Assembly: GCA_023423695.1 (NCBI GenBank)
Contig: JAFAFA010000152.1
Location: 62,001 to 126,000, forward strand
Direction: 5' to 3'
Length of the DNA stretch: 64,000 bases
Source of the DNA: Pseudomonadota bacterium
GTDB taxonomy: Bacteria; Pseudomonadota; Alphaproteobacteria; Azospirillales; Azospirillaceae
This document shows positions 50,215 to 59,044 of this stretch, piece after piece; position 1 is the first letter of the stretch; each line of letters starts with the position of its first letter. The notes under the pieces are model-generated. The model was not told the origin of the DNA, did not search any database, and saw nothing but the letters and a program-made list of their open reading frames with translations. Position numbers and translations under genes: made by a program.

Positions 50215-51132
50215 TCACAGCTCCTTCCGGATGTCGACGACGCGCAGCATCGCCACCACCATGATCAGGACGACAGCCAGCAGCACCACCGCGTTGGCGG
50301 CGGCGGCCGGGTATTGCAGAAGCGAGATCTCGTTGGCGATCATCAGGCCGATTGACGCGCTCTGCCCGCCGCTCATCAGCCGCACGGTGATGAAGTCACC
50401 CATCACCAGCGTAACGACGAAGATGGAGCCGATGGCGATGCCGGGCTTGGTCAACGGCAGGATGACATTCCACAGCGTCTGCGCCGCGCTGGCGCCGCCG
50501 TCGCGCGCCGCTTCGATCAGCGCGCGGTCGATGCGCATCATCGAATTGAAGATCGGCACCACCATGAACAGTGCATAGAGGTGGACGAAGGCCAGCACGA
50601 CCGAGAAGTCGGAGAACAGCAGGAACTCCAGCGGCCGATCGATGATCCCAACGGAAATCAGGCCGGAATTCAACAGCCCGTTGCGCCCCAGAAACGGGAT
50701 CCACGAGATCATGCGGATGATGTTGGAGGTCCAGAACGGGATGGTGCAGACCAGGAACAGCACCATCTGCCAAGTGGTGGACCGGACGTGGAAGGCCAAG
50801 AAATAGGCGACCGTAAAGCCGATGCCCAGCGTGATCGCCCAGGTCAGCACCGCATATTTCAGCGTGTTCAGATAGGTCATCCAGGTGACCGGCGAGGTCA
50901 GCAGTTCCGTGTAGTTGGTCAGCACGAAGTCCGGGTAGATCCGCACGCTGTCGTAATCCCAGAAGCTGACCGCGACGATGGTCAGGATCGGCACCAGCAG
51001 GAACAGCAGCAGCGCGACGGTCAGCGGCGCCGCCTGGAGATAGGGGGCAACGCGCGGCAGCAGTCGGGGGCGCCTCGCCCTGCCGGCGGCGGCCGTGACG
51101 GACGGTCGGGACGTTTCGGCGGTCAGGGTCAT
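50215..51132 (-). CDS. ABC transporter permease (PotB-like)
   Basis: The 305-residue permease has six helices and an EAA loop IEAARDGGASAAQTLWNVILPLTKPGI. A long N-terminal region precedes the first helix. It is coupled to the PotC-like gene. An intergenic inverted-repeat element (51173-51304) separates it from the binding-protein gene, likely reducing permease expression relative to the binding protein. Confidence 0.88.
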   Translation of the reverse strand: MTLTAETSRPSVTAAAGRARRPRLLPRVAPYLQAAPLTVALLLFLLVPILTIVAVSFWDYDSVRIYPDFVLTNYTELLTSPVTWMTYLNTLKYAVLTWAITLGIGFTVAYFLAFHVRSTTWQMVLFLVCTIPFWTSNIIRMISWIPFLGRNGLLNSGLISVGIIDRPLEFLLFSDFSVVLAFVHLYALFMVVPIFNSMMRIDRALIEAARDGGASAAQTLWNVILPLTKPGIAIGSIFVVTLVMGDFITVRLMSGGQSASIGLMIANEISLLQYPAAAANAVVLLAVVLIMVVAMLRVVDIRKEL

Positions 51133-51172
51133 GGGCGGGTGTCCTGCGGGTTGGAAGGCTGGATCAGTGAGG

Positions 51173-51304
51173 TGCCCCCTCCCTTCCCATGCTGCGCATG
51201 GGCCCCTTCCCTCCCCCGCTTCGCGGGAGAGGGTGCGGTCGCAAGGCGGCGGCAGTCCCCTCTCCCTCGAAGAGGGGGAGGGTTAGGGAGGGGGCATCGA
51301 AGCC
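51173..51304. repeat. Imperfect inverted-repeat element between binding protein and permease genes
   Basis: The ends carry TGCCCCCTCCC and its complement (…GGGAGGGGGCA) and the right end matches, with small changes, the arm of the element at 56682-56805. An internal 23-bp block (51211-51233) is an exact reverse complement of 56758-56780. The element could form RNA stem-loops that protect the upstream mRNA. It is probably a dispersed repeat or MITE-like element. Confidence 0.6.
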
Positions 51305-51309
51305 GACGC

Positions 51310-52614
51310 TTACGCCGCGATAAACTCGTTCCACTTGCGGACCATGTAGCGGTCCTCGTCCATCACCGCATTCCAGCAGGCGACACGGCCCATGCGGTCC
51401 TGGAACGACCCGCCGTCGCGCACGGCGCCGGCCTTTTCCATCACCTTGCCTTCGGGGCTGAGGATGTCGGTCTTGGCCGGCTGCCCCTCCATCCAGAAGG
51501 CCCATTCCTCCGGCGTCATGTGCTGCTTGGCGGTGTCTAGCACGGCCGAGTAATAGCCCTGGCGGTTCAGATAGGCGCCGACCCAGCCCGACAGATACCA
51601 GTTGATGTATTCATAAGCCGCTTCCAGTTCCAGCCCGCTCAGATGCTTGGCGATGCCCAGGCCGCCGCCCCAGGCGCGATAGCCTTCCTTCAGCGGCTGG
51701 TAGACGCACTGGATGCCCTTGGCGCGCACGGCGGCGACAGCCGGCGACCACATGGACTGGATGATGACCTCGCCCGACGACATCAGGTTGACGCTCTCGT
51801 CGAAGGTCTTCCAGAAGGCGCGGAACTGGCCGGCCTTCTTGGCCTCGGTCATGATCTTGAGGGTCTTGTCGATCTCCTCCTTGGTCATGTTGCCCTTGTC
51901 GCCGTACTTGATCTCGCCCATCGCCTCGCAGACCATGGCGGCGTCCATGATGCCGATCGACGGGATGTTCAGCAGCGATGCCTTGCCTTTGAAGGCGGGG
52001 TCGAGCAGGTCCTTCCAACTGGAGATCGGCCGGCCGACCAGATCGGGGCGGATTCCCAGCGTGTCGGCGTTGTAGATGGTCGGGATCAGCGTCATCCACT
52101 GCGTCGGCGACTTGGCGAATTTGGTGCTGTCCTTGCCCTCGACGAAGCCGACGGTGTGGGGGGCGGTGCCCTGGGCGATGGCGCTGTCCGGCGTCAGCCG
52201 GCCGGTGACGAAGATCGGGACGATCTTGTCGAAATTCTTGATCTTGGAAACGTCCATCGGCTGCATCACGCCGGCCGGGAAGACCTTCTTGCAGATCCAA
52301 TATTCGATGTCGGCGATGTCGTAGGACTTCGGCTGCGTCACCGCGCGCTGCGTCACCGCATCGGAATCCAGCGCTGTCATCTGCAGGGTGAAGCCCAGAT
52401 CCTCCTTCACCTTGTCGGCGACGGCATTCAGGTTCGACACGCCGGTGCCGAACTGGCGCAGCGTGATGTTCTTGATGTTCTGCGCCCAGATGGTCGGAAA
52501 GCCGGTGATCGCGCCGGAGCCGACGGCCGCACCCGCCACCGCGGCGGTGCCCTTCAGCAGGGTGCGGCGGCTGACGCCGGTGGAGAGCTTCGAAGGAGTA
52601 CGGGTGTCGGTCAT
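51310..52614 (-). CDS. ABC transporter substrate-binding protein (PotD-like, Tat signal)
   Basis: The 434-residue periplasmic binding protein has a twin-arginine signal (SRRTLLKGTAAVAGAAVGSG, about 15-34). The mature part belongs to the spermidine/putrescine-type family (VFPAGVMQPMDVSKI, NLMSSGEVIIQSMWSPAVAAVR). The Tat route suggests folding before export. The pocket shows no clear polyamine-specific acid set that I can assign, so the ligand stays open. Confidence 0.88.
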   Translation of the reverse strand: MTDTRTPSKLSTGVSRRTLLKGTAAVAGAAVGSGAITGFPTIWAQNIKNITLRQFGTGVSNLNAVADKVKEDLGFTLQMTALDSDAVTQRAVTQPKSYDIADIEYWICKKVFPAGVMQPMDVSKIKNFDKIVPIFVTGRLTPDSAIAQGTAPHTVGFVEGKDSTKFAKSPTQWMTLIPTIYNADTLGIRPDLVGRPISSWKDLLDPAFKGKASLLNIPSIGIMDAAMVCEAMGEIKYGDKGNMTKEEIDKTLKIMTEAKKAGQFRAFWKTFDESVNLMSSGEVIIQSMWSPAVAAVRAKGIQCVYQPLKEGYRAWGGGLGIAKHLSGLELEAAYEYINWYLSGWVGAYLNRQGYYSAVLDTAKQHMTPEEWAFWMEGQPAKTDILSPEGKVMEKAGAVRDGGSFQDRMGRVACWNAVMDEDRYMVRKWNEFIAA

Positions 52615-52670
52615 CGCTGAGCCTCCAGTCTGTTCGTCGTGTTGTTTTTGGGTAGCGCTTTTGAAAGGGA

Positions 52671-53690
52671 TCAGGCCGTCAGCGGGTGGACGTCCCGCCG
52701 GCTCCAGCCGGCGCGCACGCGGTCGCCCACACCGACCGGCGCATCGAAATAGCGGGCCTCGTCCAGCACCACGGCGAACTCGTCGGCGCCGGGAACGTCG
52801 AGGCTGAGATGGACGGATGCGCCGTGATACTCCAGCGAGCGCACCGTGCCCTCCACCTGGATCTCCGTCGGCAGTTCGGCGCCCCCCAGCTGGATGCGGT
52901 CGGCCCGCACGGCGCAGCGCCCGGCATCGCCGGCAGCCCCTGCCCCAATCGCGCCGGTTTCAATGACATTGTGGCCGCCGATGAAGCGGGCGACGAAGGC
53001 GGTGCGCGGCCGGTTGAACAGCTCCCGCGGCGGCCCGGCCTGCTCGATCCGCCCCTGGTTCATCACCACGGCGAGATCGGCCAGCGCCATCGCCTCGGTC
53101 TGGCTGTGCGTGACATGGATGAAGGTGATGCCGATGTCGCGGTGCAGGCGCTTCAACTCCTCCCGCATGCGCACGCGCAGGAAGGGGTCGAGCGCCGACA
53201 GCGGCTCGTCCAGCAGAAGAACGCCCGGCTGGGTGATCAACGCGCGGGCCAGCGCGACGCGCTGCTGCTGTCCGCCTGACAGCTGCGACGGCAGGCGGCC
53301 GGCGTATTTGCTCATGTCGACGAGGTCGAGCATCTCGCGCGCCCGGCGGCGGCGCTCTTCCTTCGCCACGCCCTTCATCTTCAGGCTGAAGGCGACGTTG
53401 TCGGTGCAGTCCAGATGCGGGAACAGGGCATAGCTCTGGAACATCATCGCCGTGCCGCGCTTGGCCGGCGGATCGTCGTTGACCACCGCATCGCCGATCA
53501 GCAGGTCGCCGTCGGTGATGTCCTCGTGCCCGGCGATCATCCGCAGGGTGGAGGTCTTGCCGCAGCCGCTCGGCCCCAGCAGGCAGCAGTAGGAGCCGGC
53601 GGCGATGCGCAGATCGACATCGTCCACCGCTACGGTCGCGCCATAGGCCTTGCGCAGCTTCACGAGTTCGACCGTCGAGCCTGCCGTCAT
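52671..53690 (-). CDS. ABC transporter ATP-binding protein (PotA-like)
   Basis: The 339-residue ATPase has Walker A GPSGCGKT (39-46), the signature LSGGQ (137-141) and Walker B LLLDEP (158-163), followed by a TOBE domain in the last ~90 residues. It powers the importer. ATG 53690 follows TTATGGAGGCG. It heads the operon ATPase-binding protein-PotB-PotC-racemase. A TTGTGCACAA operator lies 18 bp upstream of its start. Confidence 0.92.
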   Translation of the reverse strand: MTAGSTVELVKLRKAYGATVAVDDVDLRIAAGSYCCLLGPSGCGKTSTLRMIAGHEDITDGDLLIGDAVVNDDPPAKRGTAMMFQSYALFPHLDCTDNVAFSLKMKGVAKEERRRRAREMLDLVDMSKYAGRLPSQLSGGQQQRVALARALITQPGVLLLDEPLSALDPFLRVRMREELKRLHRDIGITFIHVTHSQTEAMALADLAVVMNQGRIEQAGPPRELFNRPRTAFVARFIGGHNVIETGAIGAGAAGDAGRCAVRADRIQLGGAELPTEIQVEGTVRSLEYHGASVHLSLDVPGADEFAVVLDEARYFDAPVGVGDRVRAGWSRRDVHPLTA

Positions 53691-53705
53691 CGGAGCGCCT
53701 CCATA

Positions 53706-53717
53706 ATTGTGCACAAT
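53706..53717. promoter_or_regulatory. GntR/FadR-type operator, copy near the ABC operon
   Basis: ATTGTGCACAAT is a perfect 12-bp palindrome. Its core TTGT-GC-ACAA fits the FadR-subfamily pattern TNGT-N-ACNA. It sits 16 bp before the ATPase start and is probably bound by the divergent GntR product. Confidence 0.65.
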
Positions 53718-53925
53718 CTGAGCGGCCTTTTGTGACCCGTTCACCTTTTGCACGTCGCATGCCAGCGGCGGGATCGCAGAGATTGGTCGGTTTCCCAAGG
53801 CACTGTTGCGCGATGGATCGGCACTTGCGCAGGGATTCGACGCAATGACGCCAATTTAGGCAGTTCCGGTCCCAAGGGCTGGCACCGCGCCATTCGGGAG
53901 ATTGCTGTTTTCCAGCCGGCGCAGT

Positions 53926-53935
53926 TTGTGCACAA
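53926..53935. promoter_or_regulatory. GntR/FadR-type operator, copy near the regulator gene
   Basis: TTGTGCACAA repeats the core at 53707-53716 exactly. It is 46 bp before the gntR start. Two copies 219 bp apart, one at each divergent promoter, suggest autoregulation plus control of the ABC operon, possibly with looping. Confidence 0.65.
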
Positions 53936-53981
53936 TGTGCGGCACGTTTCCCGCATTCCGTTAAAAGCACCCTGCCATCCT

Positions 53982-54734
53982 ATGACGACCGCCGCGCCCA
54001 CCAAGCCAGCCCGCCGCTCGCCCCGCGCCCGCACCGGTGCCCGCGCCAGCGCCGAATCCCGCATCGTCCGCAGCATCGGCGAGGCGATCGCCGACCGCCG
54101 CTTGCCGCCCGGCACCAAGCTGACGGAGGAAAGCCTGGCGGAAGCCTTCGGGGTCAGCCGGGAACGGGTGCGCAAGGTTCTGCTTCTGCTGGCGCAGCGG
54201 CGGGTGGTGACATTGATCCCCAACCGCGGCGCCTTCGTCGCCAAGCCGACGCCGAAAGAGGCTTGCGAAGTGTTCGAGGCCCGCCGGGTGATCGAACGCG
54301 CAATCATGGAACGGCTGGAACGGATGCCGCGCCCCTTGTCCGACGATGTGCTGGAAAAGCTGCGCAGCCATGGCGCGCTGGAGGATGCCGCGGAGCTTGC
54401 GGCGGACCGCAAGGCGATGATCCGGCTGTCCGGCCAGTTCCACCTGCTGCTGGCGGAATTCGCCGGCAACGCGACACTGACGGGGATCCTGGCCGACCTG
54501 ATCGACCGCTCCAGCCTTGCCATTGCTGCCTTCGAACGGCGGTCGTCGCACACCTGCTCCGCCGACGACCATCGCCGCCTGATCGCCGCCCTAATCGGCA
54601 ACGCGCCGGGCGAGGCGACCGCGCTGATGATCGAGCATCTCGACGAGGTCGAGCGTCAGCTGGACCTGGATGCCAAGACAGACACCCGGATCGACCTGAA
54701 GGCCATCTTCGCCGACGAGCCGGAACCCGCCTGA
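53982..54734 (+). CDS. GntR-family regulator with FCD domain
   Basis: The 250-residue regulator has an N-terminal winged helix (PPGTKLTEESLAEAFGVSRERVRKVLLLLAQRRVV, about 42-76) and a C-terminal FCD ligand domain with ADDHRRLIAALIGNAPGEATALMIEHL (His as likely metal ligand). It is divergent from the ABC/racemase operon and most likely represses it. Two palindromes in the shared promoter region are its probable sites. Confidence 0.9.
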   Translation: MTTAAPTKPARRSPRARTGARASAESRIVRSIGEAIADRRLPPGTKLTEESLAEAFGVSRERVRKVLLLLAQRRVVTLIPNRGAFVAKPTPKEACEVFEARRVIERAIMERLERMPRPLSDDVLEKLRSHGALEDAAELAADRKAMIRLSGQFHLLLAEFAGNATLTGILADLIDRSSLAIAAFERRSSHTCSADDHRRLIAALIGNAPGEATALMIEHLDEVERQLDLDAKTDTRIDLKAIFADEPEPA

Positions 54735-54761
54735 CGGGGCAAAAATCCAGACAAACGAAAA

Positions 54762-54786
54762 CCCCTCTCCCCTTGCGGAAGAGGGG
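54762..54786 (+). terminator. Intrinsic terminator after the FCD regulator gene, repeated hairpin
   Basis: The 7-bp stem CCCCTCT/AGAGGGG with an 11-nt loop is followed by CTTT. It lies 28 bp after the gene's stop. It is 24/25 identical to 1025-1048, so this is a repeated hairpin sequence. Confidence 0.6.
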
Positions 54787-55146
54787 CTTTGCATCCCCTT
54801 GCCGGCCTTAAAGCGAACACCCGGAAACCTCCAATCAGACGCGCATGCCGTCCGATATGCTCAAAGTATCCTGGATTTCACCGGCCGGTTGGTCGGCGAT
54901 GGTGCCGACGATCATTTGGACGGAGTTGGCCGATGGCTTCACCACGCTGCGGGCACCCAGTCGCTCCAGTTCCGCTCGCCGCCCGTGCAGGGCGTCCCCT
55001 ATCCGACGCCTGTCGGTCAAAATTGGTATTAGATTGGACTGTATTTGCAGCCTACCAAAATCCCTTGTATCCGCAACCGCATCTCGATTGTTTGCCCTTG
55101 ACGCTTCGGGGAAATCCCCAGTGGCTGTTGCCCATTGGCCTTCCAG

Positions 55147-55159
55147 TGGTATTATGCCA
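55147..55159. promoter_or_regulatory. Candidate operator (TGGTAT-T-ATGCCA) before the UTRA regulator
   Basis: This near-palindrome, 5 of 6 arm positions paired, lies 27 bp before the regulator's start codon. A related motif (TGGCAT-GG-ATACCG) lies at the nagB-II promoter. It may be the binding site of the HutC-type regulator itself. Confidence 0.35.
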
Positions 55160-55185
55160 ATCCCAAAGCACTGGAGTGGTTGCCG

Positions 55186-55944
55186 ATGTCCACCGCCGCC
55201 GGCGCGGCCCCGTTCGACCCGACTGCCCTGTCGGATGCCCTGCCGCTGCCGCTCTACCTGCAGCTGGCGCGGCATCTGCGGACGCTGATCGTGGAAGGGC
55301 GGCTGACCGATCAGGATGCCCTGCCCGGCGAGCGCGAGCTGGCGGAAACTTTCGGCGTGTCCCGCGTCACGGTGCGCAAGGCCCTGCGCGATCTGATCGC
55401 GGAAGGACTGCTGAACCAGCGCCAGGGGGCCGGCACCTTCATCAACCGCAGCCCGCATGTGGAACAGCGCCTGTCAGCGCTGACCAGCTTCACGGAGGAC
55501 ATCGGCGGGCGCGGGCTGAAGCCGGACTCGCGCTGGCTCACCCGTTCCGTCGGAACGGCGACTCCGGAAGAGGCGATGGCGCTGGGGCTGCGTCCGGGGG
55601 CAAAGGTGGTGCGGCTGCACCGGCTGCGGCTGGCCGACGGCACGCCACTCGCCATCGAACTCAGCACCCTGCCATCCTGGTTCCTGCCCGATCCGGATCT
55701 GGTGCAGGACTCGCTCTACGAGACCCTGCGCGGACGCGGCCATTCGCCCTTCCGTGCTCTGCAACGCTTGTCTGCCATTCGTCTGCCGGCGGATCAGGCG
55801 GCACTTCTGGGGGTTCCCGACGGCGCCCCCGCTCTTTACATTGAGCGCCGCACCTTCCTGGAGAACGGAACCCCGCTGGAGTTCGTCCGTTCCCACTACC
55901 GCGGCGACGCCTACGACTTCGTCGTGGAGCTGTCGCTGGCCTGA
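55186..55944 (+). CDS. GntR-family regulator with UTRA domain (NagR/NagQ-like)
   Basis: The 252-residue HutC-type regulator has an N-terminal winged helix (PGERELAETFGVSRVTVRKALRDLIAEGLLNQRQGAGTF, about 46-84) and a C-terminal UTRA effector domain (VRLHRLRLADGTPLAIELSTLP…LEFVRSHYRGDAYDF). Next to nag genes such regulators sense GlcNAc-6-P or GlcN-6-P and repress uptake genes. ATG 55186 with GGAG upstream was chosen over 55135, which would add an unlike leader. Confidence 0.85.
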   Translation: MSTAAGAAPFDPTALSDALPLPLYLQLARHLRTLIVEGRLTDQDALPGERELAETFGVSRVTVRKALRDLIAEGLLNQRQGAGTFINRSPHVEQRLSALTSFTEDIGGRGLKPDSRWLTRSVGTATPEEAMALGLRPGAKVVRLHRLRLADGTPLAIELSTLPSWFLPDPDLVQDSLYETLRGRGHSPFRALQRLSAIRLPADQAALLGVPDGAPALYIERRTFLENGTPLEFVRSHYRGDAYDFVVELSLA

Positions 55945-55995
55945 TCCCTGCGGATCATCCTCTCCCACGCAGAAAAATCCTGACGAGAGCGCGCG

Positions 55996-56664
55996 ATGAA
56001 GCCTGCCCTTGATACCCCGTTCCGTGTTCGCGCCATCCTGTTCGACATGGACGGCACCCTGATCGATACCACAGGACCCGTGGAACGCTCCTGGCGCAGC
56101 TGGGCGGCCCGGCACGATCTGGATCCCGACGCCATCCTGGCCGTCTGCCATGGCCGCCGCAGCATCGAGACCGTCCGCCGCTTCGCCCCCGCCGGTGCCG
56201 ACATCGACGAGGAGGTTCGTCTGGTGGAGGAGTGCTACATCAACGACAGCGAAGGAGTGCGTGCCGTTCCCGGCGCCCTGGAGCTTCTGCAATCGCTGCC
56301 GCGCCATCGCTGGGCGGTGGTGACCTCCGCACCGCAGGGCATGGCGAGACAGCGGATCGCTCAAGCCGGCCTGCCCCTGCCCGACCTGCTGATCGGCGCC
56401 GACAACGTCACACAGGGCAAGCCCCATCCGGAAGGCTACCGCACCGCCGCCCAGAAGCTTGGCTTCGACCCGCGCGAGACCGTGGTGTTCGAGGACGCCC
56501 CGGCCGGCCTGGAGGCTGGCAACGCGGCCGGTGCCTGGGTGATCGGGCTGACCACGACGCTGCCGGCGCATGAGTTGGGCGAGAATCTGTGCCTGCCCGA
56601 TCTGGCGGCGCTGCGGGTGCGGGTGGAGGAGGACGGGTTGGAGATCGTGGCGGTGAGGGGCTGA
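55996..56664 (+). CDS. HAD-family phosphatase (beta-phosphoglucomutase-like)
   Basis: The 222-residue HAD hydrolase has the nucleophile motif FDMDGTL (D17, D19), a Thr/Ser in VVTSAPQG, a Lys in GKPHPEGY, and EDAPAGLEAG as motif IV. It dephosphorylates a small phospho-sugar or a similar substrate. It follows the UTRA regulator by 51 bp on the same strand, likely one transcription unit, so its substrate may be a sugar phosphate of the amino-sugar pathway. This is inferred. Confidence 0.8.
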   Translation: MKPALDTPFRVRAILFDMDGTLIDTTGPVERSWRSWAARHDLDPDAILAVCHGRRSIETVRRFAPAGADIDEEVRLVEECYINDSEGVRAVPGALELLQSLPRHRWAVVTSAPQGMARQRIAQAGLPLPDLLIGADNVTQGKPHPEGYRTAAQKLGFDPRETVVFEDAPAGLEAGNAAGAWVIGLTTTLPAHELGENLCLPDLAALRVRVEEDGLEIVAVRG

Positions 56665-56681
56665 CGGGTCCTTGGGGTTCA

Positions 56682-56805
56682 GGCTTCGAATGCCCCCTCC
56701 CTAGCCCTCCCCCACCTTACGGTGGGAGAGGGAACTCCGCCGCACTTGCACTCAACTCCCTCTCCCGCGAAGCGGGGGAGGGTTGGGGAGGGGGCATTCG
56801 AAGCC
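56682..56805. repeat. Terminal-inverted-repeat element (MITE/REP-like)
   Basis: The 124-bp element has 31-bp terminal inverted repeats (56682-56712 and 56775-56805) that pair at 29 of 31 positions and start GGCTTCGAATGCCCCCTCC. The interior holds another hairpin near CACCTTACGGTG. It sits exactly in the gap between converging HAD and nagA genes, where it could act as a terminator. A related element is at 51173-51304. It encodes no protein. Confidence 0.75.
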
Positions 56806-56818
56806 CACATTCCCTACA

Positions 56819-57979
56819 CTAGCTCGCCCGCCACTCCCCCTCCACCCAGGTCCCGCGCACCGTCAGGTCCGGCCGCAGCAGCACCAGATCCGCCCGCCAG
56901 CCCGGCGCGAGCCGCCCACGCTCGCCGGCCATCCCCAAAAACTCCGCCGGATAAAGCGACGCCATTCGCAGCGATTCCTCCAGCGGCAGGCCGATCAGCG
57001 TTCCCGCGTTGCGCACCGCCGTCGCCATGTCGAGATCGGCCCCCGCCAGCGTCCCGTCGGCCAGCACCAGCCGGCCGTCGCGCCGGTAGATCGTCCGGCC
57101 GTTCAATTCGAAGCTGTCGGTCTCGGTACCCGTCGGCGGCATGGCGTCGGTCACCAGCATCATCCGTCCCCGCGGCCGGGCGGCCAGCGCCGCCCTCATC
57201 ATCAGCGGATGGACGTGGTGCCCGTCGGCGATCAGTCCGCACCAGGGCCGCCCGTCGCCCAGCGCCGCGCCGGCCGGGCCGGGCTGCCGGTTGGCGATGC
57301 CGGGCATGGCATTGTAGAGGTGCGTCACCCCGCGCACGCCGAGGTCGAAGGCCTCCACCACCCGCTCCGCACTCGCCATGGTGTGGCCGACCGACAGGAT
57401 CACCCCGGCGGCCATCAGCCGCGACAGGGCGGCATCCTCCACGCATTCTGGCGCCAGGGTCAGCAGCACCCGGCCGCCCGGCATCCGCGCCGGCAGACCG
57501 CCGATGAAGTCCAGATCGGCCACGTCCGGCGCGCGGACGAAGCGCGGATCGTGCGCACCCACCCGCTGCGGGCTGATGAAGGGCCCTTCGAAATGGATGC
57601 CCAAGACGCCGCTGCCGGGTTGCGCCACCGCCGCCACCGCCGCCTCGGCGGCGGCACGGTGACACTCCGGTGTGTCGGTGATGATGGTCGGCAGCAGCCC
57701 GGTGGTGCCGAAGCGCCGGTGCGCGGCGGCGATGGCGAGCGTCGCCTCCGGCGTCGGCCGCTCGTTGAACAGAACGCCGCCGCCGCCATTCACCTGAATG
57801 TCGATGAAGCCGGGGGCCAGCAGGTCGCCGGCCTCCAGCGCCACCGTCCGTTCGGCGGCCGGTGGGGTGCGGCCGGGAACGACGATGTCGAGAATGCGGC
57901 CATCCTCGACCAGCAGGCTGCGGCCGTCGAGGATGGTCTCGCCCGTGAAAATCCGGGCGCCGGTCAGGAGCTGTCGCAT
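56819..57979 (-). CDS. nagA: N-acetylglucosamine-6-phosphate deacetylase
   Basis: The 386-residue amidohydrolase shows HFEGPFISPQR with the metal-binding Glu, VGHTMA, THLYNAM and DGHHVHP with metal/substrate His, and the catalytic Asp in VTDAMPPTG. It converts GlcNAc-6-P to GlcN-6-P plus acetate. The start overlaps the nagB-II stop (TGATG), so the two are translated together. Confidence 0.93.
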   Translation of the reverse strand: MRQLLTGARIFTGETILDGRSLLVEDGRILDIVVPGRTPPAAERTVALEAGDLLAPGFIDIQVNGGGGVLFNERPTPEATLAIAAAHRRFGTTGLLPTIITDTPECHRAAAEAAVAAVAQPGSGVLGIHFEGPFISPQRVGAHDPRFVRAPDVADLDFIGGLPARMPGGRVLLTLAPECVEDAALSRLMAAGVILSVGHTMASAERVVEAFDLGVRGVTHLYNAMPGIANRQPGPAGAALGDGRPWCGLIADGHHVHPLMMRAALAARPRGRMMLVTDAMPPTGTETDSFELNGRTIYRRDGRLVLADGTLAGADLDMATAVRNAGTLIGLPLEESLRMASLYPAEFLGMAGERGRLAPGWRADLVLLRPDLTVRGTWVEGEWRAS

Positions 57980-59025
57980 CAGACGGTCTTCGTCACTTTG
58001 GCGAGGTTGGGCGGGCTGTCGGGATCGATGCCGCGGGCGAGCGCCAGTTCATAGACCGCGCCGTAGAAGCTCTGCAATGCCGCCAGCGGTGCCGCCTCCG
58101 GCGCGATCCCGGGCAGGCTGGGCAGCAGCGTTGTGCCGGCAAGTCCGCTTTCCGTCGTGGCGACGGCGGCCCCAAGCCCGACAATCCGTTCCACCACCGC
58201 ACGGGTGTGCGGCTCCGCCGCGTCGGCCTGGGTCAGGGCCAGCACGGGGAAGCCCGGACCGACCAGCGCCAGCGGGCCGTGGACGACTTCCGCCGCGCTG
58301 AAGGCTTCCGCATGCAGGCGGCATGTCTCCTTGAATTTCAGCGCCATCTCCAGCGCCGCCCCGAAACCGACGCCGCGCCCCAGCACATAGAGGTTCCGCG
58401 CGGCAACGAGCGGCATCAGCGCCGGTTTCCAGTCCAGCGCACGCGCCGCCTCCAGCGTCTGCGGCAGGGCGGCCAGGGTGGATTTCAGCGCCGGGTCATC
58501 CTGCCAGTGGGCGACCAGCTGCAGATAGGCGGCGAGCGAGGCGATGCAAGATTTGGTCGCGGCGACGCTGCGCTCCGGACCGGCCGACAGCGGCAGACAA
58601 TGGTCGCACATGTCCGCCAGCGGCGAATCCTCCGCGTTGACGAAGCCGACCACCAGCGCCCCGCCGGCCTTCGCCGCCTCCACCAGGCGCAGCAGGTCCG
58701 GGCTGCGGCCGGACTGCGAGACGGCGACGAACAGCGCGCCCTCCAGGCTCAGCTGCCCGCCATAGACCGAGGCGATGGACGGCCCGATGGAGGCCACCGC
58801 CCGGCCCATGCGCGTTTCGATCAGGTATTTGCCGTAGGCCGACGCATGGTCGGAGCTGCCGCGCGCGCAGGTGACGACGAAGCGCGGCGGATGACGGCGC
58901 AGCCGCTCCCCCAATTCGGCGAAGCCGACGCCGCAACGCTCGATCTGCCGGGCCACCGCGGCGGGCGCCTCTGCCGCTTCCGTTGCCATCAAGGGGGGAT
59001 TTCGGGGCGGCTTCTGCTCTGTCAT
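57979..59025 (-). CDS. nagB: SIS-domain glucosamine-6-phosphate deaminase (NagB-II)
   Basis: The 348-residue protein has two SIS domains, as in the isomerase half of GlmS, with CARGSSDHASAYGKYL, VAVSQSGRSPDLLRLV and ERSVAATKSC. The glutaminase half of GlmS is absent, typical of the non-orthologous NagB-II that deaminates GlcN-6-P to fructose-6-P. The classical NagB fold is not encoded in the window. It is first of the nagB-nagA pair, with its own promoter region and operator candidate upstream. Confidence 0.88.
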   Translation of the reverse strand: MTEQKPPRNPPLMATEAAEAPAAVARQIERCGVGFAELGERLRRHPPRFVVTCARGSSDHASAYGKYLIETRMGRAVASIGPSIASVYGGQLSLEGALFVAVSQSGRSPDLLRLVEAAKAGGALVVGFVNAEDSPLADMCDHCLPLSAGPERSVAATKSCIASLAAYLQLVAHWQDDPALKSTLAALPQTLEAARALDWKPALMPLVAARNLYVLGRGVGFGAALEMALKFKETCRLHAEAFSAAEVVHGPLALVGPGFPVLALTQADAAEPHTRAVVERIVGLGAAVATTESGLAGTTLLPSLPGIAPEAAPLAALQSFYGAVYELALARGIDPDSPPNLAKVTKTV

Positions 59026-59044
59026 GTCGGCGCTCGCGATTGAC

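Larger units (their letters stand above)
54735..55185. other. Intergenic region between the two GntR genes
   Basis: This 451-bp region holds a terminator hairpin (54762-54786) and then AT-richer sequence at about 55010-55160 that should contain the promoter of the UTRA regulator. TTGGTATTAGATTGG near 55024 and the near-palindrome at 55147-55159 may be operators. No coding frame is convincing. Confidence 0.45.

Noticed and set aside
51133..51309. Possible CRISPR-like or tandem repeat in the G/C-tract region
   Set aside because: The repeats are inverted and not regularly spaced, without spacers; explained as an inverted-repeat element.
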